NCBI GenBank assembly: GCA_963794615.1
Contig: CAWCEP010000005.1
Span: forward strand, 310,001-374,000
From: Chersky-840 sp963794615
GTDB lineage: Bacteria > Actinomycetota > Acidimicrobiia > Acidimicrobiales > UBA8190
Length of the DNA stretch: 64,000 nucleotides
Direction: 5' to 3'
Of the stretch, positions 17,126 through 25,373 are shown piece after piece. A program made the position numbers and the translations under genes. The number at the start of each line of letters is the position of its first letter. Within the stretch, counting starts at the first letter, position 1. Under the pieces are notes generated by a model. It was given only the letters and a program-made list of their open reading frames with translations, ran no database searches and was not told where the DNA came from.

Positions 17126-17993
17126 GCGCACCGAGGGCACGCTCGTGCTCGTCGCCACCCCCATCGGGAACCTGGGTGACCTCTCGGCGCGGGCCCTCGA
17201 GACGCTCGCCCACGCCGACATCGTGTGCTGCGAGGACACTCGTCGCACCCGGGGGTTGCTGACCCATGCCGGTCTGAAGGGCGTCAGGTTGCTGTCGCTG
17301 CACGAGCACAACGAGATGGAGCGTCTCGACACCGTGCTCGGCCATCTGGCCGAGGGTCGCACCGTCGCCGTGGTGAGCGACGCCGGGACGCCGGCGGTGT
17401 CGGACCCCGGTGCCCGGTTGGTCGCCGCGGCCGCCGCGGCGGGCGCGGTCGTGAGCGCGGTGCCCGGGCCCAGCGCGGCGCTGGCGGCGTTGGTGGTGAG
17501 TGGGCTCCCCACCGACCGCTTCTGCTTCGAGGGGTTCCTCCCTCGGCGCGGCGCCGAGCGGCGCCGACGGATCGAAGCGGTCGCGGCCCAGGCGTGCACG
17601 GTGATCATCTTCGAGGCGCCGGGCCGGCTGGGGGCGACACTCGGTGATCTGGTGGCGGCGTGCGGACCGGAGCGGCGGGTGGTGGTCGCCCGCGAGCTGA
17701 CCAAGGTGCACGAGGAGGTGTGGCGGGGGACCCTGGGTGACGCGGCGGCGACGTACGCCGAACGCGAGGTGCGCGGTGAGGTGGTGGTGGTGCTGTCCGG
17801 CGACCCCGCCGCGGGCCGTGTCCCCGCTGACCACGAGGTGGCCGACGCGTTGCGGAGACGGCTCAGGGGTGGCGCCTCCTTGCGGGACGCGGCGGCATCG
17901 GTGGCCGGCGACCTCGGGGTCTCCCGCCGGCGCGCCTACGACCTGGCGCTGGAGCTGCGCCGGAATGCCGAGCCCCGAAGCGAGGTTGAATGA
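17115..17993 (+). CDS. rsmI: 16S rRNA (cytidine-1402-2'-O)-methyltransferase
   Basis: A 292-residue enzyme of the tetrapyrrole-methylase fold that 2'-O-methylates C1402 in the decoding centre of 16S rRNA using SAM. The N-terminus LVLVATPIGNLGDLSARALE is the RsmI signature; further blocks are CCEDTRRTRGLL, VVSDAGTPAVSDPG and VPGPSAALAALVVSGLP, all family-conserved. The C-terminal helical part (ADALRRRLRGGASLRDAAASVAGDLGVSRRRAYDLAL) matches the small RsmI C-terminal domain. GTG at 17115 lies inside the DUF192 gene, suggesting coupling. Confidence 0.95.
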   Translation: MTGERTEGTLVLVATPIGNLGDLSARALETLAHADIVCCEDTRRTRGLLTHAGLKGVRLLSLHEHNEMERLDTVLGHLAEGRTVAVVSDAGTPAVSDPGARLVAAAAAAGAVVSAVPGPSAALAALVVSGLPTDRFCFEGFLPRRGAERRRRIEAVAAQACTVIIFEAPGRLGATLGDLVAACGPERRVVVARELTKVHEEVWRGTLGDAAATYAEREVRGEVVVVLSGDPAAGRVPADHEVADALRRRLRGGASLRDAAASVAGDLGVSRRRAYDLALELRRNAEPRSEVE

Positions 17994-18049
17994 TTCACGG
18001 GGGTACGAGAGGTGGGGCGGCCCCCCATGGAACCGAGGAGAGGAACCCA

Positions 18050-18592
18050 ATGGTGGGAAGATTCGGACTGGACAAGACCCAGGCACCGCCGATCGAGCCG
18101 GGCGACGCGCCCGAGGGCCTCGCCTTCGCGACCTTTGCGGCAGGGTGCTTCTGGGGCGTGGAGGAGTTCTTCCTCGCCATCCCCGGGGTGGTCGACGCCG
18201 TCTCGGGCTACACGGGCGGGGCTCGGCCTCAGCCGACGTACGAACAGGTGTGTTCGGGGGCGACCGGGCACGCCGAGGCCGTGCTCGTCACCTTCGACCC
18301 GGCCAAGGTGTCGTACGAGCACCTGCTCGAGGAGTTCTGGCGTCACCACGACCCCACCACCCCCAACCGACAGGGCCCCGACGTGGGGACGCAATACCGC
18401 TCGGCGGTCTTCGTCCATGACGCCGAGCAGGAGCGTCTGGCCAAGGAGTCGCTCGAGCAGTACCAGTCGCGTTTCCGGCGACCGATCGTCACCGAGGTCT
18501 CGCCGGCGACGACGTTCTGGCCGGCCGAGGCCTACCACCAGCGCTACGTGGAGCGCACCGGCCACGGGGCTTGTCACGTCGCCAACTGGTAG
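18050..18592 (+). CDS. msrA: Peptide-methionine (S)-S-oxide reductase MsrA
   Basis: A 180-residue MsrA that repairs methionine S-sulfoxide in proteins. The catalytic motif GCFWGVEEFF is present, with Cys as the sulfenic-acid nucleophile, followed by GYTGGARPQPTYEQVCSGATGHAEAV and the substrate-side HHDPTTPNRQGPDVGTQYRS. A Cys near the C-terminus (GACHVANW) may resolve the disulfide. ATG 18050 is chosen because it follows a strong GAGGAGAGG ribosome site; an in-frame ATG at 17990 overlapping the rsmI stop lacks one. It probably belongs to the ychF-rsmI transcription unit. Confidence 0.94.
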   Translation: MVGRFGLDKTQAPPIEPGDAPEGLAFATFAAGCFWGVEEFFLAIPGVVDAVSGYTGGARPQPTYEQVCSGATGHAEAVLVTFDPAKVSYEHLLEEFWRHHDPTTPNRQGPDVGTQYRSAVFVHDAEQERLAKESLEQYQSRFRRPIVTEVSPATTFWPAEAYHQRYVERTGHGACHVANW

Positions 18593-18669
18593 AGCGCGGC
18601 GGTAGCTCGTCGGCGCTCCTTACGGGCGCAAGGGTCCGAGGCTCGGCGCGCGGTCGGTACGCTACGTCG

Positions 18670-20175
18670 GTGCCCCGTTTCTACGTGACGACGCCGATCT
18701 ACTACGTCAATGACGTGCCCCATATCGGGCACGCCTACACGATGGTGATCGCCGACGCCCTGGCTCGTTGGCACCGGCTCCAGGGTGACGATGTCTTCTT
18801 CCTCACCGGGACCGACGAGCACGGGGACAAGATCGCCCGCGCCGCCGAAGCGCACGGGGTGTCCCCCCAGGAGTGGGTCGACTCCACGGCCGGTCGCTTC
18901 GTCGAGGCGTGGCAGGGGCTCGAGATCTCCAACGACGACTTCATCCGGACCACCGAGCCCCGCCACCATCTGGCCGTGCAGCGCTTCCTGCAGAAGATCC
19001 ATGACAACGGCTTCACCGAGTTGGGCGTCTACAGCGGGTGGTACTGCGTGTCGTGCGAGGACTACAAGAAGGAATCCGAGCTCGTCGACGGCAACTGCCC
19101 GATCCACGGCACCCCGGTGGAGCTGCTCGAGGAGGAGAACTACTTCTTCAAGTTGAGCGCCTTCGGGGACAGGCTCCTCGAGTGGTACGACGCCCATCCC
19201 GACGCCGTGCGACCGCCGTCCAAGCGCAACGAGGCGCTCGGCATCATCAAGGGCGGTCTCGAGGACATCTCGATCACCCGTACCTCGACCCGGTGGGGAG
19301 TCGACGTTCCCTGGGACAGCGCCCATGTCTTCTACGTCTGGTACGACGCGTTGGTCAACTATCTGACTGCCATCGGGTACGCCGATGACCCCGAACGGTT
19401 CCAGGCTTGGTGGCCGGCGGTCCATCACATCCTCGGCAAGGACATCATCAGGTTCCACTGCGTGTGGTGGCCGGCGATGTGCATGGCGGCGGGAATCGAC
19501 CCGCCGGCCCACCTGCTCGTGCACGGGTGGCTGCTCGTGTCGGGCGAGAAGATGTCGAAGTCCAAGGCCAACCAGATCGCTCCGAAAGATCTCACCGACG
19601 ACTTCGGTGTTGACGCCGTCCGCTACTTCCTGCTGCGCGACACGCCGTTCGGCGCCGATGGCGACTTCTCCTACGAGGGCATTACCGCTCGCTACAACGC
19701 GGATCTCGCCAACAACCTCGGCAACCTGCTGGCCCGCGTGGCGACGGTGGTCGGGTCGAAGTGCGGCGGCGTCGGCCCCGCCCCCGATCCCGACAGCCGG
19801 CTCAGCGCCGTGAGCGCTACCGTCGTCGAGGAGTCGACCGCGGCGTGGCGCGAGGGACAACCGCACGTCGCCCTCGAAGCCACCTGGCGCCTCATTCGTG
19901 AGACCAACGCCGAACTCGAGGCGACCGAGCCGTGGAAGCGGGAGCCCGGGCCCACCGTCTCGGGGATCCTGGGCAGTGCGCTCGAGGCGTTGCGGATCGT
20001 GGCGCTCTTGGTGTCGCCGGCGATGCCCGAAACCAGCGCGGAGGTCTGGCGACGGCTCGGGCTCGAAGGCCGTCCCGATGATCACCGGTTGCCGGGGGAC
20101 GCGACATGGGGTGGCTACCCCGGGGACTTGCCGGTGGAAAAGGCGCCACCGTTGTTCCCTCGTCGAAGCGAGTGA
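18670..20175 (+). CDS. metG: Methionine-tRNA ligase
   Basis: A 501-residue class I aminoacyl-tRNA synthetase charging tRNA-Met. The HIGH motif is in NDVPHIGHAYTM near residue 15, and KMSKS is in SGEKMSKSKANQIAP near 300. A zinc-knuckle-like insert contains YCVSCEDYKKE and NCPIHG, of the short type with one metal site. The anticodon-binding helical domain fills the C-terminus; there is no C-terminal tRNA-binding EMAP domain, so this is the short form usual in actinobacteria. GTG 18670 gives the canonical beginning RFYVTTPIYYVND. The tatD gene starts 4 bases after its stop. Confidence 0.96.
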   Translation: MPRFYVTTPIYYVNDVPHIGHAYTMVIADALARWHRLQGDDVFFLTGTDEHGDKIARAAEAHGVSPQEWVDSTAGRFVEAWQGLEISNDDFIRTTEPRHHLAVQRFLQKIHDNGFTELGVYSGWYCVSCEDYKKESELVDGNCPIHGTPVELLEEENYFFKLSAFGDRLLEWYDAHPDAVRPPSKRNEALGIIKGGLEDISITRTSTRWGVDVPWDSAHVFYVWYDALVNYLTAIGYADDPERFQAWWPAVHHILGKDIIRFHCVWWPAMCMAAGIDPPAHLLVHGWLLVSGEKMSKSKANQIAPKDLTDDFGVDAVRYFLLRDTPFGADGDFSYEGITARYNADLANNLGNLLARVATVVGSKCGGVGPAPDPDSRLSAVSATVVEESTAAWREGQPHVALEATWRLIRETNAELEATEPWKREPGPTVSGILGSALEALRIVALLVSPAMPETSAEVWRRLGLEGRPDDHRLPGDATWGGYPGDLPVEKAPPLFPRRSE

Positions 20176-20179
20176 CACG

Positions 20180-21034
20180 GTGACCGCCCCGTCGGCATCG
20201 ACCGTCGGCTGGATCGATTCTCACTGCCACATCCAGGAGCACTATCGGCCCGAGGGTGAGGAGCTGTTCTCGATGCTGTCGGAGGCGGCGGTCGCCGGGG
20301 TCGGTGGCGTGGTCTGTGTCGGCACCGACGCCACTACCTCTGGTCAAGCCGTGCAGTTGGTGAGGAGCGTGCGCGCCGCGCTGTCGTCGGGCGACGTCCC
20401 GGCCGGGGCCATCCCCGTCGACTTCGGGGTGTGGGCGACGATGGGACTGCACCCTCACGAGGCTTCCCACGGCGTGGGGGATCTCGAGCGGGCGCTCGCG
20501 ACTGAGCTCGAAACCGGGAATGGCGTCGTGGTGGCGGTGGGGGAGTGCGGGTTCGACTACCACTACGAGCACTCGCCCCGGGCCGCGCAACGCGACGCCT
20601 TCGCGGCACAGGTGGAACTGGCGCGCCGGCACGATCTCGCCCTTGTGGTGCATGCGCGCGATGCGTGGGACGACACGCTCGACGTCTTGCAAGCGGCGGG
20701 ACCGCCGGACCGCGTGGTGCTGCACTGCTTCACCGGAGGGCCCGAGGAAGCCCGGCGCTGCCTCGATCTGGGCGCCTTCCTGTCGTTCAGCGGCATCGTC
20801 ACCTTCAAGGGCGCCCAGGACGTACGCGACGCGGCGGTGTTGTGTCCGCTCGATCGACTCATGGTGGAGACCGATGCACCGTTTCTGGCCCCGGTCCCGC
20901 ACCGGGGTAGGCAGAACCGGCCCGCATGGGTGGTTGACGTGGGGGAGGCGGTGGCTGCGATCAAGGGGGTTTCCCCTTCTGTGCTCGCCGAGATCTCTAC
21001 TTCCACAACGTGTGCCGCATTCGCGCTCTTGTGA
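20180..21034 (+). CDS. tatD: TatD-family metal-dependent hydrolase (DNase)
   Basis: A 284-residue TIM-barrel hydrolase of the amidohydrolase group with 3'-5' DNase/RNase activity known in the family. Metal ligands are visible: HxH in WIDSHCHIQEH, Glu in AVGECGFDYHYE, His in LVVHARDAWDD, His in VVLHCFTGGPEE and Asp in MVETDAPFLAPV. The segment between them matches TatD spacing. The pair metG-tatD is common in actinobacteria, usually followed by an Rpf/RlpA-type gene, ksgA and ispE, exactly as here. GTG 20180 is coupled closely to metG. Confidence 0.93.
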   Translation: MTAPSASTVGWIDSHCHIQEHYRPEGEELFSMLSEAAVAGVGGVVCVGTDATTSGQAVQLVRSVRAALSSGDVPAGAIPVDFGVWATMGLHPHEASHGVGDLERALATELETGNGVVVAVGECGFDYHYEHSPRAAQRDAFAAQVELARRHDLALVVHARDAWDDTLDVLQAAGPPDRVVLHCFTGGPEEARRCLDLGAFLSFSGIVTFKGAQDVRDAAVLCPLDRLMVETDAPFLAPVPHRGRQNRPAWVVDVGEAVAAIKGVSPSVLAEISTSTTCAAFALL

Positions 21035-21303
21035 CACACGCTGCACATCGGTCATCCGCGCGTGACTTCGATGTGGTGACGATATTGCGCTCTGTGATGA
21101 ATTCGTCCCGAAAAACGGGTGTTTTCCACAGGTTCGGAGTCGGCGATACGTGACCTGTAGTCCTTCTACCACCCTCTGTCGCCTGTGGACGGGGCGACGA
21201 AGATTCAGGACGCATGGGCGCGCCCATGTCGAGATGCCGAAATCGATTATGGAATTGATGCCGTGCGCGACGTCACCTAGCGTCATGGGCGATCCCGACG
21301 CAG

Positions 21304-22038
21304 TTGCCATGGAGTCCGCAGAGGAAGGGTGGAGATCTGAGGACCCGCAGCGCCGGGGGGTTGCGGCACGGAGTGCAGCTGGGGTGTTGTCTCGCCCTGG
21401 TGATCGTGCCGCTCCTCCTGTTGGCCACACCGCAGCGCGCGATGCTGCACGGCTCGAGGCACCACGCCGGTGCCAGTCGTGGGCGCGCCGCCGACGCGCG
21501 CAGCCGCCTGTCGACGTCGTGGACGACGCCGGTCGACTTCGTCGACCACGTCCGCTCGTCACCGTCGAACGCTCCACCGCCGGGGGGTGTGTCACCCGTG
21601 GCGCGCACCGGGCCCGATACCCGCGTCGTGAACGCCTCGTTCCGCCCGGAGCTCCCGCCGACCACGACGACGCCGGCGCCAACGCCACCCTCTCCCGTCG
21701 CCAAGCCGGCGCCGGCCATAGCGGTGGCGGTCGCCTCGACCAGGGTTCTGTCGCCGCGTCCCAAGGCCGTCCCGACGCCGCCTCCGGCGCTGTCCCTGCA
21801 CAGCGCGACCGGCCAGGCCTCGTGGTACGGCGCGCCGGCCGGCACCTGTGCCAGCCCGACCCTGCCCTTCGGCACGGTGCTGACGGTGACCGACCTCGGG
21901 ACGGGCGCGTCGGTCCGGTGCAGGGTCGACGACCGGGAGGCGCACAATCCGGGACGCGTCATCGACCTGGCCCCGGCGACGTTCTCCCAGCTGGCGGGGC
22001 TGGTGGTTGGGGTGATCGAGGTCCGTCTCACCTGGTGA
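21304..22038 (+). CDS. Secreted RlpA-like double-psi beta-barrel protein
   Basis: A roughly 244-residue exported protein. A hydrophobic segment (CCLALVIVPLLLLAT, about residues 28-42) acts as signal peptide or anchor, followed by a long Pro/Thr/Ala-rich linker and a C-terminal RlpA-like double-psi barrel from about residue 165: GQASWYGAPAGTCASP, LPFGTVLTVTDLGTG and RVIDLAPATF. This domain is shared with lytic transglycosylase RlpA and resuscitation-promoting-factor-associated proteins and acts on the cell wall. Its place between tatD and ksgA is where actinobacteria often keep rpf genes. The start is unsure: TTG 21304 gives the longest frame, but internal TTG/GTG codons near 21360 would still keep the hydrophobic segment. 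Confidence 0.8.
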   Translation: MPWSPQRKGGDLRTRSAGGLRHGVQLGCCLALVIVPLLLLATPQRAMLHGSRHHAGASRGRAADARSRLSTSWTTPVDFVDHVRSSPSNAPPPGGVSPVARTGPDTRVVNASFRPELPPTTTTPAPTPPSPVAKPAPAIAVAVASTRVLSPRPKAVPTPPPALSLHSATGQASWYGAPAGTCASPTLPFGTVLTVTDLGTGASVRCRVDDREAHNPGRVIDLAPATFSQLAGLVVGVIEVRLTW

Positions 22039-22066
22039 GAGGCCGGCCCCGGGCGGTAGCGGCGCC

Positions 22067-22927
22067 GTGCCGGTCGTGACGCTTTCCCGACGCCAGGTCC
22101 GGGAGATCCTCGACGCGCACGGGCTGGCACCCAGCCGTGCGCTCGGCCAGAACTTCGTCGTCGACGCCAACACGGTCAGTCGCATCGCCCGGTTGTCCGG
22201 GGTCGGGACGGGAACGCCCGTCGTCGAGATCGGCGCCGGTCTCGGTGCGTTGACCCTGGCATTGGTGGAGACAGGTGCACACGTCACCGCAGTGGAAGTC
22301 GACCGCGGCCTCGTCCCCATTCTGCGCACCCAGGTCGAGCCGCACGGCGTGCGGGTCGTCGAAGCCGATGCCCTCGTCCTCGACTGGGCCGAGCTCCTCG
22401 GCTCGCCCGGGTCGACACCGGACGCGCCGCCGTGGGCAATGGTGGCCAACCTTCCCTACAACGTGGCCGTCCCCGTGGTCTTGCGCGCCCTCGACGAGGC
22501 GCCCGCCCTGCAGTCGATGCTCGTCATGGTCCAACGCGAGGTGGGCGAACGACTGGCGGCGGGACCCGATGACAAGGCCTACGGTGCGGTCTCGGTGAAG
22601 GTGGCGTATCACGCCACCGCTCGCGTGGTGGGCCGCGTGCCGGCGTCGGTTTTCGTGCCCCGTCCCGCGGTGGAATCCGCACTGGTGCGCATCGAGCGCC
22701 GGCCCCAGGTGGCGGTGGATCCCGATGTCGTCGGGGCCGCCCGCCTCTTCGAGGTGGTGCGGGCCGGTTTCGGGCATCGTCGGAAGATGCTCCGGCAGTC
22801 CCTGGCCGGTGTGGTCGGGCCCGACGCGTTCGCGGTGTCGGGAATCAATCCCGAAGCACGCGCCGAGAACCTCGGCGTGGAGGAATGGGGGAGACTGGCG
22901 GCGGGCGCGGAGAACCCCGCGTCATGA
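22067..22927 (+). CDS. rsmA: 16S rRNA (adenine-1518/1519-N6)-dimethyltransferase
   Basis: A 286-residue KsgA/RsmA enzyme that dimethylates two adjacent adenines in the 3' hairpin of 16S rRNA. The family start LGQNFVVDANTV, SAM motif VVEIGAGLGALTLAL and catalytic NLPYNVAVPV are all present, together with VFVPRPAVESALVRI and the C-terminal helical domain (GFGHRRKMLRQSL). The GTG at 22067 is used. The next gene, ispE, starts 13 bases after the stop, the usual arrangement in actinobacteria. Confidence 0.96.
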   Translation: MPVVTLSRRQVREILDAHGLAPSRALGQNFVVDANTVSRIARLSGVGTGTPVVEIGAGLGALTLALVETGAHVTAVEVDRGLVPILRTQVEPHGVRVVEADALVLDWAELLGSPGSTPDAPPWAMVANLPYNVAVPVVLRALDEAPALQSMLVMVQREVGERLAAGPDDKAYGAVSVKVAYHATARVVGRVPASVFVPRPAVESALVRIERRPQVAVDPDVVGAARLFEVVRAGFGHRRKMLRQSLAGVVGPDAFAVSGINPEARAENLGVEEWGRLAAGAENPAS

Positions 22928-22940
22928 CGGGAGGGGAACC

Positions 22941-23753
22941 ATGGCGGTGAGCGTGACAGCACCGGCCAAGCTCACACTCTCGTTGCGCGTCACCGGGGTT
23001 CGTGCCGACGGCCTTCACCTTCTCGACGCGGAAATGGTCACGATCGACCTTGCCGACACCCTCACGTTCGGACCGGGTTCGGGGATCGCGATCGAAGACG
23101 AAGTGTGCGGCGGGCTCGGTACCGACCACGTGCCCGCCGGGCCCGACAACCTGGTGGCGCGCGCCCTCGACGTCGCCGGCCGCAGTGCGGCCGTCCGCAT
23201 CGTGAAGCGCATCCCGGCCGGCGCCGGGCTCGGAGGCGGCTCGGCCGACGCTGCCGCCGTGCTGCGCTGGGCCGACTGCATCGATCTCGCCCTGGCGGCC
23301 GGGCTGGGCTCGGACGTCCCCTTCTGCGTCCGAGGTGGTCGGGCGCGGGTCACCGGGGTGGGGGAGAAGGTGCAACCGCTTCCGTTCGAGGACCGCAGCT
23401 TCGTGTTGCTCCTGCCTCCTATGTCGGTCGACACCGATGCGGTCTACCGGCAGTGGGACCACCGACGTACCCGGTCAGGAGGTCAGGGCGACGATGGTCA
23501 GGGGGTCAACGATCTCGAGGCGGCCGCCATCGAGGTGGCCCCCGCCCTGGCGCGGTGGCGTGACCGATTGGCGCTCGTCACCGGCCAGCGGCCCCGACTG
23601 GCCGGGAGCGGCTCATCCTGGTTCGTGGAAGGCGGCGACGACCTGGGGGTCGCGGGGGGCGACTTCCTCGTCGTCGACGACGAGCGGGCCCCGCTGGTAG
23701 CGGTCCGGACCGTGCCCGCCTACGACGATCACGGAGGGACGGCGGGTCCCTGA
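22941..23753 (+). CDS. ispE: 4-diphosphocytidyl-2-C-methyl-D-erythritol kinase
   Basis: A 270-residue GHMP kinase of the MEP isoprenoid pathway, phosphorylating CDP-ME at the 2-hydroxyl. The start VTAPAKLTLSLRVTGVRADG carries the substrate Lys, and IPAGAGLGGGSADAAAVLRW is the glycine-rich ATP loop. SDVPFCVRGGRARVTGVGEK is also typical. The C-terminal domain is short with a Gly/Asp-rich stretch (GGQGDDGQGVNDLE). ATG at 22941 sits behind GAGGGGAACC. It is cotranscribed with rsmA. Confidence 0.95.
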   Translation: MAVSVTAPAKLTLSLRVTGVRADGLHLLDAEMVTIDLADTLTFGPGSGIAIEDEVCGGLGTDHVPAGPDNLVARALDVAGRSAAVRIVKRIPAGAGLGGGSADAAAVLRWADCIDLALAAGLGSDVPFCVRGGRARVTGVGEKVQPLPFEDRSFVLLLPPMSVDTDAVYRQWDHRRTRSGGQGDDGQGVNDLEAAAIEVAPALARWRDRLALVTGQRPRLAGSGSSWFVEGGDDLGVAGGDFLVVDDERAPLVAVRTVPAYDDHGGTAGP

Positions 23754-23886
23754 TTCACGGCGCGATGGTGGTGAGGGCGCGTCGATCACCGTGATCGCGA
23801 CGTTGACTCCACAGTGAGACGCAACGGTGCTTTGCCAGTGTGGCGGCGACGCAGTACCTGTCGCGTCAGGAGAGAAGGTCTCCGAG

Positions 23887-23988
23887 CTACTTGCCGGCGG
23901 CCCGTCGTTGCCAACGGGTGGCCTTCAGCATCTTCTTGTGCTTCTTCTTGCGCATGCGCTTGCGGCGCTTCTTGATCAGCGATCCCAT
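23887..23988 (-). CDS. Ribosomal protein bS22 (33 residues)
   Basis: A 33-residue, strongly basic protein: MGSLIKKRRKRMRKKKHKK then MLKATRWQRRAAGK. This is the AURKAIP1/COX24 type sequence of bS22, a small-subunit ribosomal protein of actinobacteria found in mycobacterial ribosomes; the KKRRKRMxKKKHxK core is its signature. It runs from ATG at 23988 to TAG at 23887-23889. No strong ribosome site is seen. It lies alone on the minus strand between ispE and the VOC gene. Recognition is from the family motif. Confidence 0.92.
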   Translation of the reverse strand: MGSLIKKRRKRMRKKKHKKMLKATRWQRRAAGK

Positions 23989-24074
23989 GTCTACGCGCAG
24001 GTTAGCGGCCTTTCGACGGCCCTCGCCAAGTAGCCTCTCGCCGGGAAAGCACCGAGGCTCGTGGGAGGTGGATC

Positions 24075-24440
24075 GTGGGGTACCAGCTCGTCGCCGTCGA
24101 CCACGTCCAGCTGGCGATGCCCCGGGGCCGGGAGCCCGAGGCTCGGGCTTTCTACCAAGGTCTCCTGGGTCTCGAAGAGCGCCAGAAACCTCCGGTGCTC
24201 GCGGCCCGCGGCGGGGCTTGGTTCTCCAACGGCCGGGTGGCGTTGCATCTCGGGGTCGAGGACGACTTTCGGCCCGCCCGCAAAGCCCACCCCGCCCTGG
24301 TGGTCGAGGACCTCGACGCGCTGTGGGGGACGCTCCGGGACGCCGGGCACGAGGTGCGCTTCGATGAGGAGATGTCCGACGTGCGCCGCTGTTACGTCGA
24401 CGACCCCTTCGGGAATCGAATCGAGTTGATCGAGGCGTGA
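24075..24440 (+). CDS. VOC-family (glyoxalase-like) protein
   Basis: A 121-residue single-chain glyoxalase/bleomycin-resistance/dioxygenase fold protein. It starts VAVDHVQLAMPRG, with the first metal-ligand His, has ARAFYQGLLGLEE, WFSNGRVALHLGVEDD with a possible second ligand, and ends YVDDPFGNRIELIEA, whose Glu is the usual last metal ligand. Family members isomerise, open or bind small molecules using a metal; the substrate is unknown. GTG at 24075 follows a clear GGAGGTGG ribosome site. Confidence 0.88.
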   Translation: MGYQLVAVDHVQLAMPRGREPEARAFYQGLLGLEERQKPPVLAARGGAWFSNGRVALHLGVEDDFRPARKAHPALVVEDLDALWGTLRDAGHEVRFDEEMSDVRRCYVDDPFGNRIELIEA

Positions 24441-24467
24441 CATCCTAAGGAAGGCCGCAGCCATCCT

Positions 24468-24543
24468 TGGCGGGTAGTTCAATCGGCAGAACGCCGGCCT
24501 TTGGAGCCGGATGTTGGAGGTTCGAGCCCTCCCCCGCCAGCCA
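24468..24543 (+). tRNA. tRNA-Gln (anticodon TTG)
   Basis: A 76-base cloverleaf including an encoded CCA end. The acceptor stem TGGCGGG (24468-24474) pairs with CCCGCCA (24533-24539). The D stem is GTTC/GAAC. The anticodon stem CCGGC/GCCGG closes the loop CTTTGGA, so the anticodon TTG at 24501-24503 reads CAA and, by wobble, CAG. The T arm is GGAGG-TTCGAGC-CCTCC. The discriminator is G and CCA follows at 24541-24543. Its 3' half is repeated 861 bases downstream, marking it as an integration target. Confidence 0.96.
24513..24540 (+). repeat. att-like direct repeat, copy 1 (inside tRNA-Gln)
   Basis: Bases 24513-24540, the variable-loop edge, T arm and 3' acceptor strand of tRNA-Gln, recur without change at 25374-25401. 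A 28-base identity covering the tRNA 3' end is the classic footprint of a tyrosine-recombinase element, where attL keeps a working tRNA. Confidence 0.75.
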
Positions 24544-24640
24544 AGCTCTTGACCAGGGTCGACACCCACGCGGAGGGTAGTGGTGGGTTGGGCCGATGAG
24601 CAGGCGACCTCGGCCACCGGCCCATCCGTAGCGGCGCTCT

Positions 24641-24688
24641 TAGCTCGAGCTACTCAGCCCCTTCTAGCTCGAGCTACTTAGCCCCTTC
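24641..24688. repeat. Two 24-bp tandem repeats with a palindromic core
   Basis: TAGCTCGAGCTACTCAGCC (24641 onward) and TAGCTCGAGCTACTTAGCC (24665 onward) form a 24-base tandem repeat with one difference. Each begins with the perfect 12-base palindrome TAGCTCGAGCTA. It lies 47 bases before the secreted-protein gene inside the tRNA-bounded segment, so it could be an operator, a recombinase arm site or part of a terminator for the tRNA. Confidence 0.7.
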
Positions 24689-24734
24689 CGTAAGGGCCCT
24701 TCCTCCCCTAATGTGTCGTGTCTTGGGGGTAGTC

Positions 24735-25250
24735 ATGCATCGCTCGATCCGCTTTCTTGCCCTTGCGACACTTGCAATCGGGGTCATTGCGCTTCCGATG
24801 GTGTTGCCTGGATCCCCTGCGTACGCCAGGGGTAAGACCGGGGTCACGGTCAAATGCACCGCTCTGAGGGGCATCTTCGTTGCCCCCCTGCCCGAGACGT
24901 TCACGATTAGCGGGTGCTCACAGGGTCAAGCGACTGGAAGCTGGGGAACCCTGAGCTGTCCCGAGAACGGCTTTTGTCCACCGGGGCTGATCGCCTGGAG
25001 CGATGGCCTCGGAACGACGACCATCAGGTTCGACCTGATCCAAATCCTTCCAGGTGCCCCGAACAACCGATGTCCCAACGCCAATGACACCGAGGAAGTC
25101 TGGAAGGGCCATGGCACTAGGAGCAGCCCAGCACAGGGGAGCCCTGGGGTAAAGGGTTCGGTCAACGCCAAGGTCTGTGTTGAACCGACAGCGCCGGGTG
25201 GTGCTGCCGCCGTGTTCTTCCTTCTGCCAGGGTCCCGTTTCAAGGTCTGA
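24735..25250 (+). CDS. Secreted Cys-rich hypothetical protein in the tRNA-Gln island
   Basis: A 171-residue protein of unknown family. The N-terminus MHRSIRFLALATLAIG and the following hydrophobic stretch to SPAYA is a clear Sec signal peptide with likely cleavage after AYA. The mature part is about 140 residues with six Cys (in VKCTAL, SGCSQ, LSCPE, GFCPPG, NRCPN, AKVCVE), which suggests three disulfides, and a hydrophobic C-terminal strand (AAAVFFLLPG). GC and codon use are lower than in the housekeeping genes around it. ATG 24735 follows TTGGGGGTAGTC; an in-frame ATG at 24711 would add eight residues. It is the only gene between the two att-like repeats. Function unknown. Confidence 0.72.
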   Translation: MHRSIRFLALATLAIGVIALPMVLPGSPAYARGKTGVTVKCTALRGIFVAPLPETFTISGCSQGQATGSWGTLSCPENGFCPPGLIAWSDGLGTTTIRFDLIQILPGAPNNRCPNANDTEEVWKGHGTRSSPAQGSPGVKGSVNAKVCVEPTAPGGAAAVFFLLPGSRFKV

Positions 25251-25373
25251 GTCACACCTCTGGATCAGGCCGCTGAAGTGATCCCACGTCGCCGACCTCG
25301 CCTGGCCCGCACCGGGGGCGTGCTTCCGCATGGTCTATGCGGGTTCAACGGATACTCGACCCCGAAATCGAAG

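Noticed and set aside
21100..21140. Terminator after tatD (CCCG AAAAA CGGG followed by TGTTTT)
   Set aside because: The stem is only four base pairs, too weak to call.
21255..21283. Promoter TTGATG-N17-TAGCGT before the RlpA-like gene
   Set aside because: Plausible spacing but both boxes are poor matches and such pairs are common by chance; also no c-di-AMP riboswitch consensus is visible in this leader.
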